NCBI GenBank assembly: GCA_947625265.1
Contig: CANQNM010000007.1
Location: forward strand, 1-32,421
Reading direction: 5' to 3'
DNA length: 32,421 bases
DNA from: an uncultured Clostridia bacterium
GTDB taxonomy: Bacteria > Bacillota > Clostridia > Oscillospirales > CAG-272
Shown piece after piece: positions 1 through 8,474 of the stretch. The translations under genes and the position numbers were made by a program. Under the pieces are notes generated by a model. That model saw only the letters and a list, made by a program, of their open reading frames with translations. It was not told where the DNA came from and searched no databases. Numbering within the stretch: position 1 is the stretch's first letter; each line of letters starts with the position of its first letter.

Positions 1-154
1 AAGAGCAAAAGACCAGTTTGCCGCCACCCATGACAAAAAAATTCAAAGCGGGGCCGCCAACGCGGTTTTTGTGAACGAAATCGGCACTTTCGAAATTGTC
101 AGGACGTCTTTTGAGGAGTTGTCCCGTCGTCTTACCCGTGTGATTCGTCAATGA
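1..154 (+). CDS. aroB: 3-dehydroquinate synthase, C-terminal fragment (truncated by window start)
   Basis: Open frame from base 2 translates RAKDQFAATHDKKIQSGAANAVFVNEIGTFEIVRTSFEELSRRLTRVIRQ*; DKK...G...FV..IG pattern fits the AroB C-terminus, and aroC follows immediately. Confidence 0.7.
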   Translation, partial: RAKDQFAATHDKKIQSGAANAVFVNEIGTFEIVRTSFEELSRRLTRVIRQ

Positions 155-334
155 CCGAGAGACGGCGGACGGCTTGTCGCCGCCGCGCCGCCGACACGGC
201 GAATGCCGTCGGTGAGTTTGCTGACGCTGCCACAAAAATGGCAGGAAAAAGTGCCGAGAACTGCTGGCGGGCCTTAAATGTTTTGCGGAAAGGAAAATTT
301 CACACCGACTAAGGTGGGAAAATCGGGAGAAACC

Positions 335-1450
335 ATGAAGAACACCTTTGGCCAAAGTGTGGCGCTGACGCTTTTCGGCGAAAGCCACGGTGCGTATATC
401 GGCGCGGTACTGGATGGATTGGCGCCGGGGATTGCGGTAAACGAACAGTTCATCGCGCAAAGACTGAAGCGCCGCCGTCCGTCGGGGGCTATTTCCACCG
501 GAAGAGCGGAGGAAGATCCCTTTGAAATCGTCAGCGGTGTGTTTGGCGGCAAAACCACCGGCACGCCCCTATGCATTGTGATCCCCAACAAGGCGCAGAG
601 AAGCGCCGATTATGAGAAGGACGAGGGAAAAGCGCGCCCGGGACACGCGGATTATACCGCCTATATCAAATATCATGGGTTTCAGGACGGGCGCGGCGGA
701 GGGCATTTCTCCGGAAGGATCACGGCGGCGCTCGTGGCCGCCGGCGCGGTGTGCGAGTCAGCGCTGCATCTGTGCGGCGTGCGCGTGGGAACACACGTAC
801 TGCGTTGCGCGGGCGTACAGGATATCCCCTTTTCCGGCAGCGGAGAGGAGTTGGATATTCTCGACAGAGAGGAGTTTCCCACCCTTTCTTCGAAGGCGCG
901 CGAAGACATGAAAGAAGCGATTCTCGCGGCCCTAAAAGACCGGGACAGCGTGGGCGGCGTGCTTGAAACTGAGGTTTTGGGTCTTCCCGCGGGTGTGGGC
1001 GAACCGTGGTTTGACAGTCTGGAGGGGATGCTGTCACACGCGGTGTTCTCTGTTCCGGCGGTGAAGGGCATTCAGTTCGGCGCGGGATTCGCTCTTTCGG
1101 AAATGCGTGGAAGCGCGGCCAACGATAGTTTTTATTCTGAAAACGGCAGAATCTATACGAAAACCAACAACAACGGGGGAATCAACGGCGGGATTTCCAA
1201 CGGAATGCCCATCGTCTTCTCCTGCGCGGTGAAACCCACGCCCTCCATCGGAAAAGCGCAGCAAACCGTGAATTTTTACACGGGAGAGGAGCAGATTCTT
1301 GAAATCGTAGGCAGGCACGATCCGGCGATTGTGCACAGAGCCTGTCCGGTGGTTTCGGCGGTGACCGCCTTGACGGTGTGCGACGCGTTGGCGCTGAGGT
1401 ACGGCACCGATTTTCCTTTTTGCAATTTAAAAGGCGGTCGGAACCTTTGA
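335..1450 (+). CDS. aroC: Chorismate synthase
   Basis: MKNTFGQSVALTLFGESHGAYIGAVLDGLAPG..., RRRPSG, GGGHFSGRITA motifs; GGGAGA RBS before ATG 335. Confidence 0.97.
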   Translation: MKNTFGQSVALTLFGESHGAYIGAVLDGLAPGIAVNEQFIAQRLKRRRPSGAISTGRAEEDPFEIVSGVFGGKTTGTPLCIVIPNKAQRSADYEKDEGKARPGHADYTAYIKYHGFQDGRGGGHFSGRITAALVAAGAVCESALHLCGVRVGTHVLRCAGVQDIPFSGSGEELDILDREEFPTLSSKAREDMKEAILAALKDRDSVGGVLETEVLGLPAGVGEPWFDSLEGMLSHAVFSVPAVKGIQFGAGFALSEMRGSAANDSFYSENGRIYTKTNNNGGINGGISNGMPIVFSCAVKPTPSIGKAQQTVNFYTGEEQILEIVGRHDPAIVHRACPVVSAVTALTVCDALALRYGTDFPFCNLKGGRNL

Positions 1451-1481
1451 AATTTTCGCTTGAAGGGGGAACGAACAGAGA

Positions 1482-2732
1482 ATGAAAGCGGGTTTGCTTG
1501 GCGAAAAGTTGGGGCACAGTTTTTCAAAACAAATACATGCGGAACTGGGCGACTACGTCTATGAGAATTTTGAGGTGCGCCGGGAGGAACTGGAGGAATT
1601 TTTACGCCGCAGGGAATTTGACTGTATCAACGTCACCATTCCCTATAAAAGCGCGGTCATTCCCTTCCTTGACGGAATTGATCCGGAGGCACAGAGTATC
1701 GGTTCGGTAAACACGGTGCTCAACCGGGGGGGAAAACTGTGGGGATACAACACGGATTTGTACGGGATGATCCAACTGATCAGGCACGCGCGTGTGGATC
1801 TTTCGGGAGCGACCGCTCTGATTCTGGGATCAGGGGGAACATCCAAAATGGCGACCGTCGCCGCCAAAAAGTTGGGTGCGGCAAAGGTCGTGACGGTAAG
1901 CAGAACCCCAAAAGATCAAAACATTGGCTATGAAGAGGCGAAAAGGCTCTACAGAACGGCGCCGACAGTGGTGATCAACACCACTCCTGTCGGCATGTAT
2001 CCGGACATTCTCCATAGCCCTTTGGACATCGGAACGTTTGAAAATCTCTCGGGAGTGATTGATGCGGTGTTCAATCCCCTGCGCACGCAGTTGGTTCAGG
2101 ACGCTCTTGAACGGAATGTGCCTGCCGAAGGGGGACTGTACATGCTTGTGGCGCAGGCGGTACGGGCATCGGAACTCTTTACGGGAAAAACACAGCCGGA
2201 GGACGCTACCGAAAGAATTTTTCAAAAACTGGCGGCCGAAAAGGAGAATGCCGTGCTTGTGGGCATGCCTTCCTGCGGAAAGAGCAGCGTGGGTCAAATG
2301 CTCTCGGCGTATACGGGAAGACCCTTTATAGACAGCGACGAGGAAATTGAAAAACGGTTCGGCAAATCTCCCGCACAGATTCTGAGGGAGGAAGGGGAAC
2401 CTTCTTTTCGGGAGAAGGAGCGCCTGATTGTGGAGAAAATTTCCGAAAGAACCGGGTGTGTGATCGCCTGCGGCGGCGGCGCGGTACTTAAAAAAGAGAA
2501 CGTTAAAAATTTGAAAAAAAACGGCAGGGTGGTGTTCATCGACCGTTCCCCGGAGAAACTTATGGCAACCGACGACCGTCCGCTTTCCAACAGCAGGGAA
2601 TTGATCGCGCGCCGCTATGCCGAACGGTACGACGTCTATTGTGCGTCGGCAGACCTTCGGGTAGAGGGTGATGGAACGGTGGAAGAGACCTTTGAGGCGG
2701 TGCTGTCGGCGCTCGGCCTTCGGCATTTGTGA
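1482..2732 (+). CDS. aroE-aroK: Shikimate dehydrogenase / shikimate kinase fusion protein
   Basis: N-terminal SDH (GEKLGHSFSKQIH, NVTIPYK, NTDLYG, GSGGTSK) continuous with C-terminal SK (GMPSCGKSSVG Walker A, DSDEEIEKRFG, GEPSFREKE, ACGGGAVL) in one frame. Confidence 0.95.
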   Translation: MKAGLLGEKLGHSFSKQIHAELGDYVYENFEVRREELEEFLRRREFDCINVTIPYKSAVIPFLDGIDPEAQSIGSVNTVLNRGGKLWGYNTDLYGMIQLIRHARVDLSGATALILGSGGTSKMATVAAKKLGAAKVVTVSRTPKDQNIGYEEAKRLYRTAPTVVINTTPVGMYPDILHSPLDIGTFENLSGVIDAVFNPLRTQLVQDALERNVPAEGGLYMLVAQAVRASELFTGKTQPEDATERIFQKLAAEKENAVLVGMPSCGKSSVGQMLSAYTGRPFIDSDEEIEKRFGKSPAQILREEGEPSFREKERLIVEKISERTGCVIACGGGAVLKKENVKNLKKNGRVVFIDRSPEKLMATDDRPLSNSRELIARRYAERYDVYCASADLRVEGDGTVEETFEAVLSALGLRHL

Positions 2733-2871
2733 AACTGAAAAAAATTCGAAAAACCGCCGCACGGTTTTTCAGATACTTTTGGGGCGGATACACTTAGGAA
2801 GTTTTTGGTGTGTACGCGCTGTCCTGCAATACAAAAAACACAGAAACGGGTGGGAAAGGAAGAGCCGTCAA

Positions 2872-3321
2872 ATGAAACTGCTTGTACTCAACGGGCCGAA
2901 CCTCAACATGCTGGGAATCCGGGAACCCGATATTTACGGGAGGGAAACCTACCGTTCCCTTGAAAAAAAGATCAAAACACACTGCAAGCGCAGGAAAATC
3001 GGCGTGAAGATCTTTCAATCCAACTGCGAGGGGTCGTTGGTTTCGAAAATTCAGAAGGCATATCATAAATATGACGGGATCGTCCTGAATCCCGGTGCGT
3101 ACACGCACACCAGCGTCGCGCTTCTCGATGCGCTCAAGGCGGTGGGGATTCCTGCGGTGGAAGTACACATTTCGGATGTGGACGCGCGGGAGGAGTTCCG
3201 AAAAATCAGTTTTGTGCGGGCGGCGTGTCTGAAAACGATATCGGGACACGGTACAGACGGGTATTTGGAGGCCATCGACACGCTTGACGCCATCTGCCGT
3301 GACCGGAAAGGAAGTTTATGA
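2872..3321 (+). CDS. aroQ: Type II 3-dehydroquinate dehydratase
   Basis: MKLLVLNGPNLNMLGIREPDIYG, QSNCEG, LNPGAYTHTSVAL, EVHISD motifs. Confidence 0.96.
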   Translation: MKLLVLNGPNLNMLGIREPDIYGRETYRSLEKKIKTHCKRRKIGVKIFQSNCEGSLVSKIQKAYHKYDGIVLNPGAYTHTSVALLDALKAVGIPAVEVHISDVDAREEFRKISFVRAACLKTISGHGTDGYLEAIDTLDAICRDRKGSL

Positions 3322-4535
3322 AGGTTTCAATCAAAAAAGGAATTCCCGCCGGGAAATTTGTCGCTCCTCCCTCCAAAAGTTTTTCGCACAGAGCGCTGAT
3401 CTGCTCCGCGCTCGCGCGGGGGGAGAGTGTTTTGGAGGGGATTTACCCCTCAAAAGATGTTGTCGCCACCGTCGATTGCCTGAAAGTTTTGGGCGCTTCT
3501 TTTGACCGCGACGGATTGCCCCCGTCCTTTCTCCGTGTTGTGGGATTTGACCCTGTGTGCGCGCGGGCTTCAGCGCCTCTGCCCTGCGGAGAAAGCGGCA
3601 GCACTTTGCGGTTTATGACGGCCGTCGCGCTGCTTTCACGGGAACCCGCAGTTTTAACCGGCACCAAACGCCTTTTGGCAAGACCGCTGTCGGAATATGC
3701 CGCAATCTGCGAAAAACAAAAACTGCCCTTTGTTTCCAAAGAGGAATCGTTATTTGTTAAAGGACCGCTTTCCAGCGGAGACTATGAAATCAGCGCCCAG
3801 GTTTCAAGTCAGTTCGCCAGCGGTTTGATGATGACTCTTCCTCTTCTTGAAGGAAACAGCCGGATTGTTTTCAATGGGAAAGTTACCAGCCGCTCCTACA
3901 TGAAAATGACCTTGGAGGTGATGGCGAAGTTTGGAGTTTCGGCAAAATTCACCGATGATTCCGAAATTTTGATCCCCGGCGGCCAGAAGTATACGCCCCG
4001 AAGATACGCAGTGGAGGGAGACTACTCAGGCGCTTCCTTTTTTGCGGCGATGAACGCGGTGGGCGGAAAGATTGATATTTCGGGCCTTGAACCGGACAGC
4101 GTTCAGGGCGACCGGATTTATGAAAAATATTTTCCCCTTCTTGAAAAGGAGGGAGCGGAACTGGACATTTCCGATTGCCCGGATCTGGCGCCCATTCTTA
4201 TGGCTCTGGCCGCAGCGAAAAACCGGGTGAAACTTTTGGGAACCGGTCGGCTTGCCGCAAAGGAGAGCGACAGAGGCGCGGCAATGGCGGAAGAACTGAA
4301 GAAATTCGGCGTCCGGTGCGACATTGCAGAGGATGAAATCACCGTTTACGGAGGAAGATTGATCCCTCCCACCGTTCCGTTGACCGCCCATGGCGATCAC
4401 CGAATCGTCATGGCCTGCGCCGTTCTTCTGACGCTGACGGGGGGAGAAATTGAGGGCGCGGAGAACGCTTCAAAAAGTTTCCCTGACTTTTTTGAACGTC
4501 TTGCTGCTCTGGGAATCGAGGTGACCAAGGAGTGA
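3318..4535 (+). CDS. aroA: 3-phosphoshikimate 1-carboxyvinyltransferase (EPSP synthase)
   Basis: APPSKSFSHRALI, CGESGSTLRF, GDYSGASFF, DHRIVMA; ATGA overlap with the aroQ stop. Confidence 0.96.
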   Translation: MKVSIKKGIPAGKFVAPPSKSFSHRALICSALARGESVLEGIYPSKDVVATVDCLKVLGASFDRDGLPPSFLRVVGFDPVCARASAPLPCGESGSTLRFMTAVALLSREPAVLTGTKRLLARPLSEYAAICEKQKLPFVSKEESLFVKGPLSSGDYEISAQVSSQFASGLMMTLPLLEGNSRIVFNGKVTSRSYMKMTLEVMAKFGVSAKFTDDSEILIPGGQKYTPRRYAVEGDYSGASFFAAMNAVGGKIDISGLEPDSVQGDRIYEKYFPLLEKEGAELDISDCPDLAPILMALAAAKNRVKLLGTGRLAAKESDRGAAMAEELKKFGVRCDIAEDEITVYGGRLIPPTVPLTAHGDHRIVMACAVLLTLTGGEIEGAENASKSFPDFFERLAALGIEVTKE

Positions 4536-5392
4536 CGAAAACCGGAATGGACAAGGATCAGAATATTCTGATTGTGTTGGGGCTGATTGGCGGAAGTTAT
4601 GCCCGCGCGTTGACCAAACAGGGATATCGGGTATACGCCATCGACTGCTCCCCTTCCTCCATAGAATTCGCTTTGAAAAACAAAATCGTTGCGGGAGGAG
4701 CCGTCGAGCCTACAAAGGAATTGGTAGGCAGCGCGGATCTTCTCATCTTCGCGCTGTATCCCCATACCTTTATCGCTTGGATCGAGCGCTATCAGGATAT
4801 GATCAAACCTCATGCGCTTTTAACCGACGTGACGGGTGTGAAAGGATGCGTGGTCTATAGAGTTCAGGAAATGCTGAGAGATGATCTGGAATTCATTTCC
4901 GCGCACCCCATGGCCGGGAGAGAGCGCAGCGGCGTGGAAAACAGCGACGAAAGCGTTTTCAGAGGCGCAAACTATATCATCACGCCCACGTCCAAAAACA
5001 CGCCCTCTGCCATTGAACGCTGTCGGGAGTTGGGGAAGGTTCTGGGCTTTGAGAAAATTTCTCAACTTTCTCCCGAGGAACACGACGAAGCCATCGCTTT
5101 TCTTTCACAACTCACCCACTGTATTGCCGTTTCTTTGATGACTTCCAACGATAACCCCAATCTTCAGTTCTACACGGGGGACTCTTTCAGAGATCTGACC
5201 CGCATTGCCAAGATCAACGATGAAATGTGGAGCGAACTGTTTGTGCTCAACAAAGACGCCCTCCTGCGCGAAATGAACGCTTTTGAAAGGGAATTCGAGC
5301 GGTTAAAGAAGGCGGTGGAAGAGGGGGACAAGGAAGAAATGCGTCGTATGATGAAAAAATCCACCGAGAGAAGGACGCTGTTCGATAAATGA
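4532..5392 (+). CDS. tyrA: Prephenate dehydrogenase
   Basis: ILIVLGLIGGSYA Rossmann region, TDVTGVKG, SAHPMAGRERSG, FLSQLTHCIA; GTG start overlaps the aroA stop (ATG 4547 is the alternative start). Confidence 0.93.
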   Translation: MTKTGMDKDQNILIVLGLIGGSYARALTKQGYRVYAIDCSPSSIEFALKNKIVAGGAVEPTKELVGSADLLIFALYPHTFIAWIERYQDMIKPHALLTDVTGVKGCVVYRVQEMLRDDLEFISAHPMAGRERSGVENSDESVFRGANYIITPTSKNTPSAIERCRELGKVLGFEKISQLSPEEHDEAIAFLSQLTHCIAVSLMTSNDNPNLQFYTGDSFRDLTRIAKINDEMWSELFVLNKDALLREMNAFEREFERLKKAVEEGDKEEMRRMMKKSTERRTLFDK

Positions 5393-5420
5393 ATTTTGTT
5401 GAAAGAAGGAAAGCAACGCT

Positions 5421-6449
5421 ATGAATATGAATTTTAAGAGAAAACTCCCCATTCCACAGGAAATCAAGAAGATGTATCCCCTGCCCGAGAAATATGTGAA
5501 GATCAAGGCCGAACGGGATGTGGAAATCAAGAAGGTTTTTTCGGGAGAGAGCGATAAATTTTTGCTGATCATCGGCCCGTGCTCCGCAGACAATGAGACT
5601 TCGGTCTTGGACTATATTGGGAGACTGAAGAGACTTTCCGAGCGTGTGAGCGATAAAATTCTCGTTATCCCACGGATTTATACCAACAAACCCCGCACGG
5701 TGGGCGACGGATACAAGGGCATGCTGCATCAGCCGGATCCCACGGAAAGCCCGGACATTCTCAAGGGGATCGTCGCCATCCGCGATCTGCACATGCGCGC
5801 CATCATTGAAAGCGAACTGACATGCGCCGATGAAATGCTCTATCCCGACAACCACAGATATCTCTCGGATCTATTGTCCTATGTGGCGGTGGGCGCGCGT
5901 TCCGTGGAGGATCAGTTCCACCGTCTCACTGCCAGCGGATTGGATATTCCTGTGGGACTGAAGAATCCTACAAGCGGCGATCTCTCGGTGATGCTCAACT
6001 CCATCATCGCGGCGCAGCATCCCCACACCTTTATCTACAGAGGCTGGGAAGTGGAGAGCACAGGCAACCAATATGCCCACGCAATCCTGCGCGGATACGT
6101 GAACAAGCACGGCGAGTCTCAGCCCAACTACCACTATGAGGATCTCATGTTCCTCTATGAACGGTATGAGAAGCAGAATCTGAAAAACAAAGCGGTGATT
6201 GTGGACACCAATCACTCCAATTCGGGAAAGAACTGGATCGAGCAGATCCGCATTGCCAAAGAAGTGCTTCATTCCTGCCGCCACAACAACGACATTCGAA
6301 AGATGGTGAAGGGCCTGATGATCGAGAGTTATATTGAGGACGGCTGCCAGAAAATCGGCGAGGGAATTTACGGAAAATCCATCACCGATCCCTGCATCGG
6401 ATGGGAAAAAACCGAAAGACTGGTCTTGGATATTGCAGACGTTCTTTGA
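5421..6449 (+). CDS. Class I 3-deoxy-7-phosphoheptulonate synthase (DAHP synthase)
   Basis: IIGPCSADNE, RIYTNKPRTVGDGYKGMLHQPDP, GLKNPTSGD, DTNHSNSGK, IEDGCQ motifs of the AroF/G/H family. Confidence 0.95.
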   Translation: MNMNFKRKLPIPQEIKKMYPLPEKYVKIKAERDVEIKKVFSGESDKFLLIIGPCSADNETSVLDYIGRLKRLSERVSDKILVIPRIYTNKPRTVGDGYKGMLHQPDPTESPDILKGIVAIRDLHMRAIIESELTCADEMLYPDNHRYLSDLLSYVAVGARSVEDQFHRLTASGLDIPVGLKNPTSGDLSVMLNSIIAAQHPHTFIYRGWEVESTGNQYAHAILRGYVNKHGESQPNYHYEDLMFLYERYEKQNLKNKAVIVDTNHSNSGKNWIEQIRIAKEVLHSCRHNNDIRKMVKGLMIESYIEDGCQKIGEGIYGKSITDPCIGWEKTERLVLDIADVL

Positions 6450-6541
6450 ACATTCCAAGGTGGACGTTTCAGCCGGATGTATCGGGATGCTTTTAGGAAA
6501 AGGCCAAAAAACGATGCGGATGGCCGACGGTAAACGAAAAG

Positions 6542-6588
6542 GGAGCATGTGCGCCGGATCCGGCGCACATGCTCCTTATATTTTTTGG
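6542..6588 (+). terminator. Intrinsic terminator formed by a perfect 34-nt palindrome plus T-tract, end of aro operon
   Basis: GGAGCATGTGCGCCGGATCCGGCGCACATGCTCC equals its own reverse complement; followed by TTATATTTTTT. Confidence 0.85.
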
Positions 6589-6703
6589 TGTACTCCCGAA
6601 CTCCCTCTGATTTGCGGGAATTCCTCTGTGGGAGTTTTCTCCTTACAGAAGTCTCGGCTTGAAGGGCAGCAGGGATGGAACGCTTCCTTCAGAAGTTCCG
6701 TGC

Positions 6704-6924
6704 GCGAAGACCTATCGTGCGCGAAGATCCATCGTGCGCGAAGACCTATCGTGCGCGAGGATCCATCGTGCGCGAAAATCCATCGTGCGCGAAAATCCAT
6801 CGTGCGCGAAAATCCATCGTGCGCGAGGATCTATCGTGCGCGAGGATCTATCGTGCGCGAGGATCTATCGTGCGCGAGGATCTATCGTGCGCGAGAATCT
6901 ATCGTGCGCGAGGATCCATCGAAC
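6704..6924. repeat. 17-bp tandem repeat, 13 contiguous units (consensus GCGARGATCYATCGTGC)
   Basis: Units at 6704, 6721, 6738 ... 6908 in strict 17-bp register; last unit degenerate (ends ATCGAAC); array stops 2 bp before the purB stop codon. Confidence 0.97.
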
Positions 6925-6926
6925 GG

Positions 6927-8351
6927 TTATACAACAATTTCGTTGCCGGCGCCCACTTCTCCGCTTTCAAGCAGCGGTTTTACCACGTTTTTTACAAATT
7001 CTTCGGTCTGGCGGGGAGCCAATCCCACATAGTTGTGGCTGTCAAGAACAGGAAGCAGTTCTTCCATGGTGGTTTGGAACGCGGGATCAGCGCAGATGCG
7101 TTCCAAAAGATCGTTTTCCAACCCCTCTTCTTTCACTCTTTTTCCGGCGGCGATGGAGTGAATTCTGATACGCTCGTGGAGATCCTGCCGGTCGCCCCCC
7201 TTGCGCACGGCGTTCATCAGAATGTTTTCACTGGCCATGAAAGGCAGTTCGGCCGCCACTCTTTTGGCGATCATTCTGGGGTACACCACCATACCGGACG
7301 TCACGTTGATGTACAGATTGAGAACGGCGTCAATGGCGAGAAACGCTTCGGGCACCGACAGACGCTTGTTTGCCGAATCGTCCAGGGTTCTCTCCATCCA
7401 TTGGGTGGAAGCGGTGACGGCCGGATTGAGCGCGTCCGCGATCACGAATCTGCACAGCGCGCCGATGCGTTCGCTGCGCATGGGATTGCGCTTGTAAGGC
7501 ATGGCGGAGGATCCGATCTGATTTTTCTCAAAGGGTTCCTCCATCTCCTTAAACGATTGAAGGAGTCTCATATCGTTGGAGAATTTGTACGCCGACTGTG
7601 CGATGCCCGAAAGCACGGACAGAACCCTGGAATCAAATTTTCTTGAATATGTCTGTCCGGAAACGGGTACCACTTTGGGAAATCCCATTTCTTTTGCGAT
7701 GAGTTCTTCGGCTTTTTGGACCTTTTTCTCATCTCCGTCAAAAAGTTCGGCAAAACTTGCCTGTGTACCGGTGGTGCCTTTGGAACCCAAAAGGCAAAGG
7801 GAATTTGCCACATGATCAAGGTCTTCCACATCCATGGTGAGATCATACATCCAAAGAGTCGCGCGCTTGCCCACTGTGGTTAACTGCGCCGGCTGCAGGT
7901 GCGTATATGCCAGCGTGGGTTCGTCCTTCCATCGGAGCGCGAATTCAGAAAGGTTTTCCAGAACCTTCAGCAGTTTTTTCCTGACCACTTTGAGCGCTTC
8001 CCGCATGATGATCATGTCGGTATTGTCACCCACATAGCAGGAAGTCGCGCCCAAATGGATAATGGGACGGGCCTTGGGGCAGATGTCTCCCCATGCGTGA
8101 ATGTGCGCCATCACGTCGTGGCGCAGTTTTCTCTCATATTCCGCCGCTGCCTCATAGTCGATGTCATTTACATGGGCTTCCATCTCGGCGATCTGCTCGT
8201 CGGAGATGTTCACGCCCATTTTCTGCTCCGCCCTTGCGAGGGCAATCCACAGACGGTGGAAGGTGGTGAACTTCATGTCGGGGGAAAACAGATACTGCAT
8301 TTCCTTTCCGGCATAGCGGGTGGACAGGGGACTGGTATAACAATCGTTCAT
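6927..8351 (-). CDS. purB: Adenylosuccinate lyase
   Basis: MNDCYTSPLSTRYAGKEM..., LGATSCYVGDNTD, signature GSSAMPYKRNPMRSE. Confidence 0.96.
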   Translation of the reverse strand: MNDCYTSPLSTRYAGKEMQYLFSPDMKFTTFHRLWIALARAEQKMGVNISDEQIAEMEAHVNDIDYEAAAEYERKLRHDVMAHIHAWGDICPKARPIIHLGATSCYVGDNTDMIIMREALKVVRKKLLKVLENLSEFALRWKDEPTLAYTHLQPAQLTTVGKRATLWMYDLTMDVEDLDHVANSLCLLGSKGTTGTQASFAELFDGDEKKVQKAEELIAKEMGFPKVVPVSGQTYSRKFDSRVLSVLSGIAQSAYKFSNDMRLLQSFKEMEEPFEKNQIGSSAMPYKRNPMRSERIGALCRFVIADALNPAVTASTQWMERTLDDSANKRLSVPEAFLAIDAVLNLYINVTSGMVVYPRMIAKRVAAELPFMASENILMNAVRKGGDRQDLHERIRIHSIAAGKRVKEEGLENDLLERICADPAFQTTMEELLPVLDSHNYVGLAPRQTEEFVKNVVKPLLESGEVGAGNEIVV

Positions 8352-8474
8352 TTTTGGAATTCCTTTCAGGAAATATCGTTTCAGCGCCGGATTTCGAATG
8401 TTTGCGTCTCCGGACGCTTTAAATTCTTTTTCGGCCTGCGTCTTTTTAGAAATTTTCTTATGGTTTTTGCCCTT

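Noticed and set aside
1830-2762. 310-aa - strand ORF
   Set aside because: Antisense to a confidently identified aroE-aroK; no recognisable domain.
5247-6548. - strand ORFs of 202 and 225 aa
   Set aside because: Antisense to tyrA/DAHP synthase, with no recognisable motifs.
6704-6924. CRISPR array
   Set aside because: Units are contiguous 17-mers with no unique spacers, and no cas genes are in the window.
6334-7646. + strand ORFs (232, 169 and 323 aa) across the 17-bp array
   Set aside because: They are repeat-driven open frames antisense to purB; all three frames are open because 17 is not a multiple of 3.
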